Below, piece by piece: positions 52,598 to 63,471 of a stretch of DNA of 64,000 nucleotides. Source of the stretch: CAYXRK01 sp964467615 (lineage in GTDB: Bacteria; Hydrogenedentota; Hydrogenedentia; Hydrogenedentales; GCA-2746185). The notes under the pieces are model-generated. The model saw only the letters and a program-made list of their open reading frames with translations, made no database searches and had not been told where the DNA came from. Made by a program: the position numbers and the translations under genes. Numbering within the stretch: the stretch's first letter is position 1; each line of letters opens with the position of its first letter. The stretch is from NCBI GenBank assembly GCA_964467615.1, contig CAYXRK010000001.1, forward strand, positions 1 to 64,000. Direction: 5' to 3'.

Positions 52598-53478
52598 TTC
52601 CGCACGGGCATTTTGAAGCCGGGTTCGTCGGCGGGAAGGCTGTAGACTTTTCCGTGGTTGCCCAGCGTGATGTAGAGGGTCCTTAGATCGGGGCCGCCGA
52701 AGCAGACGTTCGACACGCCTGCGCCGCGCGGGAACGGATATTCCTTGAGGACTTTTCCTTCGGGGCTGACGACGGCGACTTTTGCGCCGAGATTGAGCGC
52801 GACGTAGACGTTGCCGCTGGCGGCGACGGTCATGCCGTCCGGGCCACCGCGGCCGAAGTCGACGAACACTTCGCCTTTGCCGAGGTTGCCGTCCGCGAGG
52901 GGGTAGCGCCAGAGTTTGCTGCCGCCGGCGGTGTCGCAGACGTATAGCCATTTGCTATCCGGGCTGATGCGAATGCCGTTGGGGTATTGCTGGTCCGACG
53001 CGACGATGTTCGCCGTGCCGTCCGGTTTCACGCGGACCACGCAGGGTTTACTGTGCGAACCGGGGTTCGTGAAGAAGAGGTTGCCGTGCGAATCGAAGAC
53101 GAGATCGTTCGGCTGGTTGAGCGGCGCGCCATCGGCGGCGTCGCAGAACTTCGTCAGCGAACCGTCTGGGTTGACCTTCGAGACCGTGCGACCCGCACCT
53201 TGGCAGGTGTATAGGTTGCCGTCTATGTCGAAGGCGAGACCGTTGCCACCGGCGGTGTTTTCGGCGATTGCTTTGGGCGCGCCTTTGCCGTCCCAGCGGT
53301 AGACTTTTCCCGCGCGGGTGTCGGTGAAGTAGAGCGAGCCGTCAGGCGCGATCGCGGGGCCTTCGGCGAATTGGTAGCCTTCGCCAATCAGGATCGCGCC
53401 CTCGGGTGGGCCCGCTGGGCCTTCGTCCGCCGCAAACGCAGCGGTAAATGCGGCGGCGAAAAGTAGAACGGCGCGCAT
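52594..53478 (-). CDS. Exported SMP-30/gluconolactonase-like beta-propeller
   Basis: 294-residue protein with a signal peptide (MRAVLLFAAAFTAAFAAD). Six-bladed propeller repeats include FAEGPAIAPDGSLYFTDTRA, PNDLVFDSHGNLFFTNPG, YPNGIRISPDSKWLYVCDT and GGPDGMTVAASGNVYVA. The Glu, Asn and Asp metal ligands of SMP-30 lactonases are in these segments. It probably hydrolyses sugar lactones outside the cytoplasm. Its end overlaps the convergent thiD by 4 bases. Confidence 0.85.
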   Translation of the reverse strand: MRAVLLFAAAFTAAFAADEGPAGPPEGAILIGEGYQFAEGPAIAPDGSLYFTDTRAGKVYRWDGKGAPKAIAENTAGGNGLAFDIDGNLYTCQGAGRTVSKVNPDGSLTKFCDAADGAPLNQPNDLVFDSHGNLFFTNPGSHSKPCVVRVKPDGTANIVASDQQYPNGIRISPDSKWLYVCDTAGGSKLWRYPLADGNLGKGEVFVDFGRGGPDGMTVAASGNVYVALNLGAKVAVVSPEGKVLKEYPFPRGAGVSNVCFGGPDLRTLYITLGNHGKVYSLPADEPGFKMPVRN

Positions 53479-53489
53479 GGCGAATCTCC

Positions 53490-55329
<1,840 letters not shown>

Positions 55330-55415
55330 CGGTCTTCTCCTTCGATTGGTAACGTGACTGCGAACGGGGCAGTATAAAGTACGAACATCGGACCCGTTGA
55401 AGGCGCGTACGTTCC

Positions 55416-57062
55416 ATGAGCAAAGCCCCGCTATCGGCCATTAATTCGAGCGCGTGGAGCGCCGCGCACGCGCGCCATTTGCTGAATCGCGCGGGTTTTG
55501 GTGTGCCGCGCGAGCTGGCCGGGCGTCTGGCGAATATGACGTCGTCCGAGGCGGTCGACTACCTCGTCGACTATCGGCGGATTGACGACCCGCTGCCTTC
55601 GCCCGATTTCGTCATCCCGCAATTCAGCAAGGCCGAAACACAATGGCTGACCGACGGGATGGCGCGGCCCGCGATCGAGCGCGCGGGCCAAGCGGGCCGC
55701 GAAGTGCAGAAAGAATCCGTCGGGATGTTGCGGGCGTGGTGGTTTGACCGGATGGCGCGAACGCCGCGGCCGCTCGAAGAAAAGCTGACGCTCTTTTGGC
55801 ACGGGCACTTTGCCGTGTCCGCGAACAAAGTGCAGGAGTCGGGGCATCTGTATCAACTCAACTCCGTGATGCGGGAACACGCGGCGGGAAACGTGAAGAC
55901 GCTTACGACGCTCGTCGGCCAGTCCCCGGCGATGTTGCAGTACCTCGACAGCGCGCAGAACACCAAGGACGGCCCGAACGAGAACTGGGCGCGGGAACTG
56001 CTCGAATTGTTCACGCTCGGACACGGCGCGTACAGCGAGCACGATATCAAGGAGGCGGCCCGCGCATTCACGGGCTGGACCTGCAATCACGAGCGGTTCA
56101 TCTTCCGCGAACGCGACCACGACACAGGCGAGAAATCTTTCTTGGGGAGGAGCGGCGCGTTTACCGGCGAGGACATTATCGACATCGTGTTCGATCAGCC
56201 CGCGTGTGCGGAGCATTTTGCGCACAAGCTGTGGAGGTATTTCGCGTACGACGATCCGGAACCGGAAATCGTGTCCGGTTTGGCCGCGACGTTGCGCGAC
56301 AACAACTATGAACTCGCGCCGATGCTCAAGCAGTTGTTTTTGTCGCAGGCGTTCTATAGCGAGCGCGCCATTGGGACGCAGATCAAGTGCCCGGCGCAGT
56401 TGCTCGTTTCGCTTTGCCTCGATCTTCGCATCGATCCCCTGCCCTTCATCCATGTAACTGAGGCGATGCAGGCGCTCGGGCAAGAGTTGTTCTATCCGCC
56501 GAACGTCGGGGGTTGGCCCGGCGGGCGCGAATGGGCGAACGCAAACACATTGACCTTGCGATACAACCTACCCGTGGCGCTCGTGACGGCGGCGATGCCG
56601 AACGAATCGGACGACAAACTGCGCGGCATGCAGAACAACATGATGTCGCCGGCAGCTGGCGGCGCGGGAGACACGCCGGATCCGAGCGGCGCGCTTGGGC
56701 GGCTCCTTGCCGAGTTCGACGGCGAGCGGCGGCGGCGCATCGAGGAGCGCCTGGGTGCGGATCGCGGGCGTTTCCGGCAATGGTTGGGCCAATGGCTGAC
56801 CGCGTGGAACGCGCGGGCTCCGTGGAACGCGGAACGAGTTGTGGGCGATGTCCCCACGAAGACCGCGGGAGGATGGATCGACGCGCTTACCGATCGTTAC
56901 CTCGCCATGCCCATTTCCGCGGAACAACGCAAGGACTTGCTCTGGGCGATGGGCGCGATGGGCGATTCGGAACGCGCGATGCCGACCGGGGGACCGCCGC
57001 GCGGGCGCGTGCATTCCACGTTGCACCTGCTGTTCAGCCTCGCTGAATACCAGCTTTGCTAA
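55416..57062 (+). CDS. DUF1800 family protein
   Basis: 548-residue protein of the DUF1800 family, common in Planctomycetota-like and other complex-polymer degraders and usually paired with a DUF1501 gene. Marks: ARHLLNRAGFGVPRELAG, KLTLFWHGHFAVS, NENWARELLELFTLGHGAYS, EAARAFTGWT and YPPNVGGWPGGREW. Function unknown. No signal peptide is obvious. No DUF1501 gene lies next to it; the next gene downstream is convergent. Confidence 0.85.
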   Translation: MSKAPLSAINSSAWSAAHARHLLNRAGFGVPRELAGRLANMTSSEAVDYLVDYRRIDDPLPSPDFVIPQFSKAETQWLTDGMARPAIERAGQAGREVQKESVGMLRAWWFDRMARTPRPLEEKLTLFWHGHFAVSANKVQESGHLYQLNSVMREHAAGNVKTLTTLVGQSPAMLQYLDSAQNTKDGPNENWARELLELFTLGHGAYSEHDIKEAARAFTGWTCNHERFIFRERDHDTGEKSFLGRSGAFTGEDIIDIVFDQPACAEHFAHKLWRYFAYDDPEPEIVSGLAATLRDNNYELAPMLKQLFLSQAFYSERAIGTQIKCPAQLLVSLCLDLRIDPLPFIHVTEAMQALGQELFYPPNVGGWPGGREWANANTLTLRYNLPVALVTAAMPNESDDKLRGMQNNMMSPAAGGAGDTPDPSGALGRLLAEFDGERRRRIEERLGADRGRFRQWLGQWLTAWNARAPWNAERVVGDVPTKTAGGWIDALTDRYLAMPISAEQRKDLLWAMGAMGDSERAMPTGGPPRGRVHSTLHLLFSLAEYQLC

Positions 57063-57069
57063 CGGGCCG

Positions 57070-57693
57070 CTACGCTTTCGCTGGCTTTGGGCGCGTGGCA
57101 AACTGCGTGAACGCGCCGAGGCCCGCAATGGCTACCCAGATTGCGAGCACGATGGGGCGGCCGTATTCGCCTTCGAGCGTCGCGGTGTAGTCGTCCAGCC
57201 AGCCGCTTGCCAGCAAGAAGAAGAGCAGGCCGGAAACGACCAACCACCCGCCGATCGCGGAGGTGGCGATCATCACAACGGGCCGCTCGATGAGCAGCGC
57301 GACGAGACCGCCCGCCACGCCGAGTCCGATGATCGCCGCGGGAATCCATTGTTCCGGACGGCCTTGCAGGAAGTTGTACGCGACTAGAATTCCGCCGATG
57401 AGTCCCAGGAAGAACACGCCCGTTTTGTATAGAAAGAAGAGCGCCATCGCGCCGCAGATTCCGCCGATGAGCATCCCGACTGCCATCGAAATGAGATGGC
57501 CCGCGCTGATCCAGCCGACGAGCAGCGCCGCGACGGTCCCGGCGATGAAAAAGCCCGTGACGCCGAGGACAAACCGGAGCGTGCGGTAACCCAGGAAGCA
57601 ATAGAGCGTGCCGACGGCGACGCTGCACGCCACGGACGCGTTCATCTGCGCGTCCGAGAGGTCCTCCAACCGCATTCCCGGAATGTCGATCAT
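57070..57693 (-). CDS. DUF4203-like multi-pass membrane protein
   Basis: 207-residue protein with about seven hydrophobic helices separated by short loops, e.g. VAVGTLYCFLGYRTLRFVLG, MLIGGICGAMALFFLYKTGV and AAIIGLGVAGGLVALLIERP. This pattern matches the TMEM198/DUF4203 family, of unknown role. It starts 16 bases after the sulfatase stop on the same strand. Confidence 0.65.
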   Translation of the reverse strand: MIDIPGMRLEDLSDAQMNASVACSVAVGTLYCFLGYRTLRFVLGVTGFFIAGTVAALLVGWISAGHLISMAVGMLIGGICGAMALFFLYKTGVFFLGLIGGILVAYNFLQGRPEQWIPAAIIGLGVAGGLVALLIERPVVMIATSAIGGWLVVSGLLFFLLASGWLDDYTATLEGEYGRPIVLAIWVAIAGLGAFTQFATRPKPAKA

Positions 57694-57709
57694 GTCGGCC
57701 CAAGGTTCG

Positions 57710-59098
57710 TCAGATGTGGACTTCGATCCGGTGGCCGTCCACGTCGTTCTTTGGTTCCGTATCGCGCGGCCGCGACGGCCACAGCGGCGCGACCATTTGC
57801 GATTCCCATTCGGCGTACAACTTCTTCAGTTGTTCGACGACCTCGGGGCGTTCCGCGGCGAGGTTTTTTGTCTCGCCGACGTCGTCGCCCAATTCGTAGA
57901 GCGCGGTGAAGTCTTGATCGAAGAACAACTTCAGATTGCCCTTGCGCATGGCCTTGTTGGGACCATTGCGCCAGAACAAGGTTTCGTGCGGCGCTTCGTC
58001 CTTTTGACCGGTCAGGTAGGGCAAAAGATTCGTGCCGTCGATCGTGCGATCGCTCGGCACTTCGGCGCCGGTGATGGCGGCGATAGTCGGGAATAGGTCC
58101 ATCGACACGACCGGCTGGTCGTACCGCAGCCCGCTCGGCAACTTTCCCGGCCACTGTACGGCGAAGGGAATCCGCACGCCGCCTTCAAACAGGTATGTCT
58201 TGCCCAGGCGCAACGGGCGATTGTCACACACGTTGGCGTACAGCGCGCAGCCGTTGTCGCTGAGAAACGCCACCAGCGTACGCTCGCGAAGCCCGGTCTG
58301 CTCGAGTGCGCGAAGGATTCGCCCCACGCCGTCGTCGAGCGCGCTAATCATGGCGACGTAGCGGCGGCGGGCCGGGTCGTCAATGTTCGGAAACCGTTCG
58401 AGATAGTTGTCGGAGACCTCATGCGGCGTGTGCGGCGCGTTGTAGGGAACGTAGAGAAAGAACGGCTTCTCCTTGTTCCGTTCGATGAACGACACGGCCT
58501 CGCGCGTGAACGCATCGGTGAGATACTCGGGTTCGGCCACCGCCTTGCCGTTGCGCTCGATGGGGGTCCGATCGGCGGGATCGAACGTATCCGGTGGATT
58601 GAAGTATTTATGTCCGCCGAAACGGAAGCCGAAGAACTCATCGAACCCGCGCTTGTTCGGGCCAAAGCGTTCTTGCAAACCGAGATGCCACTTGCCGACG
58701 ATCCCCGTCGCGTAGCCGGCTTTCTTCAGCACGTCCGCGAGCGTTATTTCCGAGGGCGGCAGACCGAATTCGCCCTTGATCGAGCGCTGCAACGGTCCGG
58801 CGTTGAACTCAAACCCGTAGCGCTGTTGGTAGCGGCCGGTCATCAACGCGGCCCGCGAAGGGCTGCATGTGCCGGCGGTGACGTAGCCCTGCGGAAAGAG
58901 AACGCCATTCTCCGCGATCGAGTTGATGTTCGGCGTGGGAATGTCCTGGCAGTCGTAGAGACCCGTGTCGCAGTAGCCCAGGTCGTCAGCGAGAATAATG
59001 ACGACGTTTGGCCGCTCCTGCGCGCTAGCTATGGGGTGCAGGACCGCCCACGTCAACGCGGCCGCGAGTAAGCGCCATGCCATGCCATTGTTCGCCAT
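57710..59098 (-). CDS. Exported type I sulfatase
   Basis: 462-residue arylsulfatase-family enzyme. The formylglycine signature is GTCSPSRAALMTGRY with Cys as modified residue. Metal ligands are in VVIILADDLGYCD and TLVAFLSDNGCA; GIVGKWHLG holds the Lys/His pair. A signal peptide starts at ATG 59098 (MANNGMAWRLLAAALTWAVL), chosen over the longer frame because GGGAGAA precedes it. It likely desulfates glycans. No maturase is in the window. Confidence 0.9.
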   Translation of the reverse strand: MANNGMAWRLLAAALTWAVLHPIASAQERPNVVIILADDLGYCDTGLYDCQDIPTPNINSIAENGVLFPQGYVTAGTCSPSRAALMTGRYQQRYGFEFNAGPLQRSIKGEFGLPPSEITLADVLKKAGYATGIVGKWHLGLQERFGPNKRGFDEFFGFRFGGHKYFNPPDTFDPADRTPIERNGKAVAEPEYLTDAFTREAVSFIERNKEKPFFLYVPYNAPHTPHEVSDNYLERFPNIDDPARRRYVAMISALDDGVGRILRALEQTGLRERTLVAFLSDNGCALYANVCDNRPLRLGKTYLFEGGVRIPFAVQWPGKLPSGLRYDQPVVSMDLFPTIAAITGAEVPSDRTIDGTNLLPYLTGQKDEAPHETLFWRNGPNKAMRKGNLKLFFDQDFTALYELGDDVGETKNLAAERPEVVEQLKKLYAEWESQMVAPLWPSRPRDTEPKNDVDGHRIEVHI

Positions 59099-59258
59099 AA
59101 GAATTCTCCCAGCTTGTTTCACCAATTCAACTTCGTCCCTGATGGTTCCATCGGTACCGGCCCGGAACATAGATTACAGTGCGAACCGCAAACTCCGTTA
59201 ACACCATTCGTCCCAGCATCGTACGAGGGGGATCCAAATCCTTAGCGTTATCGAAGTC

Positions 59259-62200
59259 CTATTTCCCGAGCTCCGCCATCAGCCGCGCGATTTCCGCGCG
59301 CACGCCTTGAATCGCCTTGTAGCGCCGATCGGCGACGGCCCGTTCGCCCGGCGCGCCGCCTTTTCCCGGCAACGTGCCGTCGGCATCGAGGCCGCAAAAC
59401 TGCGCGATTGCCGCCGCGCCCCCGCCGAGCAGCCTCTCCGCCTCGCGCGCGGCCTCCGGATGCGCCCCGCGTTGCCTTGCCGCCGCATCGCGCAGCGCAT
59501 GCAGCATCGCGTAGTCCTCGACCCCGTCCCGAACGGCCTCCCAACGCTTGCTGGAGACCACGCCATCGCCCTGATACACCATCAAATAGTCCGGGGATTC
59601 CGCCGATCGGTACCAGGGGTCCGCGCTTGAGGTGCAATACGACCAAAACCCTATTCCCGTCAAACCGTGATGCCACGCCAGCCACGCCTGCGCTCTGTAG
59701 TAACCCAGCGGCGATTGGTGCTTCGCGTTTCCGTCGCATTCGTAGGTCCACATCTGGGCGCCGGAGTCTTGCATGATCTTTAGTTTCTCGGCGCCCGTAT
59801 TCAGCAAGAACCCATTCCGATTCGGACACCAAATGTCGACATACGGGACCATCGACTGCAATTCCTCGGCGGTGATCCGCCCGACCGGGTCCGTGTACAT
59901 CAGCACCTTCGGGTCCGCCTCGCGCGTGAGCTTCGCGTTGTTCAAATATAAATCGACCAGGCCTTCGTTCAGTCCCGGTTCGTCGACCGGATACATCGCA
60001 AACCCGTCGTACCCGACGCCCATTTCCTTCAAATGCGCCACCCAATCGCGCATCCACGGGATATACGCCTTCTTGTAGGCCTCGCCGTCCATACCGCCCG
60101 GTCCGGTTAGTGCGCCGAGTTGTTGGAAGAGGAGCATGCCGTGCGGCGCATAGAGGCGGACGAAATTGTCGTGGTCGGCGAAGTCGATCTCGCCGACGAG
60201 GTTTCCCGATTCGTCGAATGTGGCGCGCGGCGCGAACGACGTCGCAAACACGTTAGTCCCATGCGCGGTCATGTCTGCGATGGCCTCCGCCTCGTAGTCC
60301 TTGAGGCGCGAATTGTGGACGTAGGCCCAGTTGCATTGCCGCAATACGTTCGTATCGGCGAGCGGTGTGGGCCATACGTTGACGCTTAACACAGCATAGA
60401 GGGTCTTCGGTTCGGGCTCGAGCGTCCGCAATTTCACGTACGTAAAGGACACCCCCCGACCCATGCCTTTCGTATCCACCGAAAACCAAATCTGCCGCGC
60501 ATCCAAACCCGGAATTGTTAGTACATTTCCCGAGTTCATTCGTGGCAACGCGTCGAAGGACGTATCCAGCATCTGTGTCGGAACGTCGGCTACTTCGAGC
60601 AGCGTGATCTTGCCCCTCGGGTTTCCCGGATCGCTGCCTTCGTGAACAAGCGGATCGACTTCCACACGCACGGTGTGTGACACGCTGTCCCAATTAATAA
60701 TGTTCAGCGCGGCCGACTCCACTTCGCCCGCAAACGCCGACAACGTAAACGCATCGCTCCCCGTACGCCCCTCGATCACCTCGTCCATTCCGCCGAACGG
60801 TGCCCAGGGATTTGCCCAACTCGCCTGCAAGGGCCACGCGCCCGCATCGTGCTGCTTCATTGCCGCGCTCGAAAGCGTTCCCAATCGCTCGAAACGATCC
60901 AGGTCTGCGCGCAATGCGTCGCGCAGGTCTCGCCGCTCCACGTCCGTCAACGTTCCTGCCGTCAGCGCCCGCTCCGCGTATCCGGCAAGCCGCGTCCTCA
61001 ACTCGCCCGCCTCACCGAGCAACGCGAACGCGTTCGGCAATCGCCGCGCTTGTTCCTCGATTCGGCCAAGATACTCCCGTAAATCCTGCACCTCCTTGCG
61101 GAACGGCACGACGTACGCCTCGGTGTTCCGCTGCGCCACGAGCGCGTCTCCCGAATACACGCGGCATTCAATCGTCAGCGCGATTGGCGCCCCCGAAGAA
61201 AGCGAATAGTCGAACTCGTAGTCGAACGTCTCTTCCGATGACGCGTACGTGCGTGGCCGCGCAGCTTCGCCGTTCTGGCTCACTGTCACGCCGACATGCA
61301 GCGCCTCTTGCTTCGGGTTGCTCACGGTCACGGAAAACGTGTTCGGTCCGATGTACATCTTGCCAAAATCAATCGACGCAATTGTCACGGGCGACCGCGA
61401 GAGCGCATCGCCGTACGCCGCCTGCCGCGCGCTGCTGAATCGATATTCTGGCCACGCGATCCTCGCATCCGGCTTCGCGTCCGGCCACGCATACGCGAAC
61501 ACCTTGCTCGTAGATCCCGCGTAGATGATGTACGGAGTTCCGTTTCCGTCCAGATCGGCGACGGTCGGCGATGCGTTCGTCGCGCCCGTCATCGGAATGG
61601 TTTCTTGCAGTTCGCCGTCCGCGCTGAATACGTACATCTCGCCCGAATACCCAGCGGCCACGATATCGATTTTTCCGTCGCCGTCCACGTCGGCGATTGC
61701 GGGCGAACGCCGCACGCGCTCGTGTACGTTCGCCGTCCACCGCTTCCCGCCATCGGGCGTCAGACTTACCATCACACCGGACAAATCGATTGCGTATATC
61801 TCCGGCACGCCGTCTTCGTTCGCGTCCGCCACCGCAATGCTCCCGTCAATGGCCTTCGTCGTGGCGTAGGTCCAACGGACTTTACCCATGCCGTCCACCA
61901 CGGCGACCGCGTTGTCGATCGCGCTCACGATCTCGTTCCGCCCGTCGCCGTCCAAGTCCGCGATCACCGGGCTGGTCCCGTTGCCCGGTTTGGCCGCGCG
62001 CCACCACTCCGTGCCATCGGCATTCAGGCATACGAGCGGAATCTTCGAACCGCCTATCAGCACCGCCGACGACTCGTTCTCCCCGATCGCTCCTATCGCA
62101 GGGCAGTACGCGTACCCGTGCTCGCCGTTGTATTGCCAGCGCAGTTCACCCTCGTTCGACAGGCAAACAACGTGGCCCTGATCGTCCCCCGCCACGATCT

Positions 62201-62633
62201 CCAGCACGCCGTCGCCATCGAGATCGAATGCGGCAATTGACGTCGTCCCCCAAACCACCTTGCCGGGAAAATCGAACTGCCAGATCGTGTCCCCCGTTTT
62301 CCCCGACAGGCAATACATTCGCCCGGCCTGGTTCAGCACCAACACCTCCGGCGTTGGATCCTCGAGCAGATCAACCACCGTCGGCGGGATGCTAATCGGA
62401 ATTTGCACCCCGCTCATCCACATCTGCCGCCCCGCGCTATCGACCGCGATCGTCATTCCTGCAGTCGTCGTCACGACGAGGTCGCTCTTCCCATCGCCGT
62501 TCAGGTCCGCTACCCCCGGCGAACAGTCCACGTCCCCCAACGGCGGATCGAACGTCCACTTCGCCTCCAAAGCCTGCGCGGCAAAACCCCACAGGCCCGT
62601 CGTCATCAAAACACCGCAATATGCCGCCCTCAT
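59259..62633 (-). CDS. Giant exported beta-propeller (FG-GAP) protein with GH123/DUF4091-like C-terminal domain
   Basis: 1124-residue protein with a signal peptide from ATG 62633 (MRAAYCGVLMTTGLWGFAAQ; AAGGGA upstream). Residues about 30-410 hold six or more FG-GAP/VCBS repeats (VADLNGDGKSDLVV, IADLDGDGRNEIVSA, IADVDGDGKIDIVAAG). A beta-sandwich and coiled region (about 430-640) precede a C-terminal TIM-barrel with YPVDEPGLNEGLVD, YVDIWCPN, GIGFWSYC and VRDGVEDYAMLHAL, typical of DUF4091/GH123 glycosidases. It may be a glycan-binding exo-hexosaminidase; the fusion is unusual. Confidence 0.75.
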   Translation of the reverse strand: MRAAYCGVLMTTGLWGFAAQALEAKWTFDPPLGDVDCSPGVADLNGDGKSDLVVTTTAGMTIAVDSAGRQMWMSGVQIPISIPPTVVDLLEDPTPEVLVLNQAGRMYCLSGKTGDTIWQFDFPGKVVWGTTSIAAFDLDGDGVLEIVAGDDQGHVVCLSNEGELRWQYNGEHGYAYCPAIGAIGENESSAVLIGGSKIPLVCLNADGTEWWRAAKPGNGTSPVIADLDGDGRNEIVSAIDNAVAVVDGMGKVRWTYATTKAIDGSIAVADANEDGVPEIYAIDLSGVMVSLTPDGGKRWTANVHERVRRSPAIADVDGDGKIDIVAAGYSGEMYVFSADGELQETIPMTGATNASPTVADLDGNGTPYIIYAGSTSKVFAYAWPDAKPDARIAWPEYRFSSARQAAYGDALSRSPVTIASIDFGKMYIGPNTFSVTVSNPKQEALHVGVTVSQNGEAARPRTYASSEETFDYEFDYSLSSGAPIALTIECRVYSGDALVAQRNTEAYVVPFRKEVQDLREYLGRIEEQARRLPNAFALLGEAGELRTRLAGYAERALTAGTLTDVERRDLRDALRADLDRFERLGTLSSAAMKQHDAGAWPLQASWANPWAPFGGMDEVIEGRTGSDAFTLSAFAGEVESAALNIINWDSVSHTVRVEVDPLVHEGSDPGNPRGKITLLEVADVPTQMLDTSFDALPRMNSGNVLTIPGLDARQIWFSVDTKGMGRGVSFTYVKLRTLEPEPKTLYAVLSVNVWPTPLADTNVLRQCNWAYVHNSRLKDYEAEAIADMTAHGTNVFATSFAPRATFDESGNLVGEIDFADHDNFVRLYAPHGMLLFQQLGALTGPGGMDGEAYKKAYIPWMRDWVAHLKEMGVGYDGFAMYPVDEPGLNEGLVDLYLNNAKLTREADPKVLMYTDPVGRITAEELQSMVPYVDIWCPNRNGFLLNTGAEKLKIMQDSGAQMWTYECDGNAKHQSPLGYYRAQAWLAWHHGLTGIGFWSYCTSSADPWYRSAESPDYLMVYQGDGVVSSKRWEAVRDGVEDYAMLHALRDAAARQRGAHPEAAREAERLLGGGAAAIAQFCGLDADGTLPGKGGAPGERAVADRRYKAIQGVRAEIARLMAELGK

Positions 62634-62887
62634 GCGCGCAATCCCTTCCGTATCGAATTCGTTAAAACCCGAATACCAATCCTGCATTCCATTGTATGCC
62701 TTATTCGGCGCTGATCCGGCGGTATCGGTGTTCATCGGCGGCCAACTCGAAAGTTCAAACGGCCGCGCACTCTTAGCAAGTGCGGGGCAGACGCCCTCGG
62801 CTGCCGTGCTTTCCCGTGCGAAACCCTTTGATCGGCCCTCATCTCCGCGCCATACGTGATAACATTTTTCCGATCAGGAGAAAGGCC

Positions 62888-63382
62888 ATGCACATCCGCC
62901 CCGCCGAGGAACGCGATTGCGCCACCATCAACGACATTCGAAATTACTACATCGTCCACACGCCGATTACGTTCGACCTCGAAACCGAACCCGTCGAGGC
63001 GAGAATCGAATGGTTCACCCACTACCACGTAACCGGACGCCACCGGCTCTTCGTCTCCGAAACGGACGGCAATGTCACGGGCTACGCATACACCTCTCAA
63101 TTTCGCTCGAAGGCCGCTTACGACACCACCGTCGAGATGACCATTTACCTCGCGCCTGAAGCGGTTGGGCGCGGCATCGGGTCAGTGCTTTACGCGACGT
63201 TATTCGACGCGCTCCGGGACGAGGACGTACACCTCGCCGTCGCCGGCATCACGCTTCCCAACGAAGCGTCAATCGCGCTGCACAAGAAATTCGGTTTCGA
63301 GGACGTCGGCGTCTACCACGAAGTCGGACGCAAGTTCGGCAAATACTGGGACGTGGTCTGGATGGAGAAGCGGCTGGGATAA
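62888..63382 (+). CDS. GNAT-family N-acetyltransferase
   Basis: 164-residue acetyltransferase resembling phosphinothricin/methionine-sulfoximine N-acetyltransferases (Pat/MddA type): MHIRPAEERDCATINDIRNY, TPITFDLETEP, the CoA loop EAVGRGIGSVLY and LPNEASIALHKKFGFEDVGV, YHEVGRKFGKYWD. ATG 62888 follows AGGAGAAAGG. The substrate is probably an amino-acid analogue. It is divergent from the beta-propeller gene across 254 bases with no other feature seen. Confidence 0.88.
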   Translation: MHIRPAEERDCATINDIRNYYIVHTPITFDLETEPVEARIEWFTHYHVTGRHRLFVSETDGNVTGYAYTSQFRSKAAYDTTVEMTIYLAPEAVGRGIGSVLYATLFDALRDEDVHLAVAGITLPNEASIALHKKFGFEDVGVYHEVGRKFGKYWDVVWMEKRLG

Positions 63383-63471
63383 GCGTGACGCAGCGTATCA
63401 TCGCGAAACGGTGATCGGTTTCGGGCTGGGCTTGGCGGAAGTTTGGGTTTCGTCATATTCGATTTTTCCCA

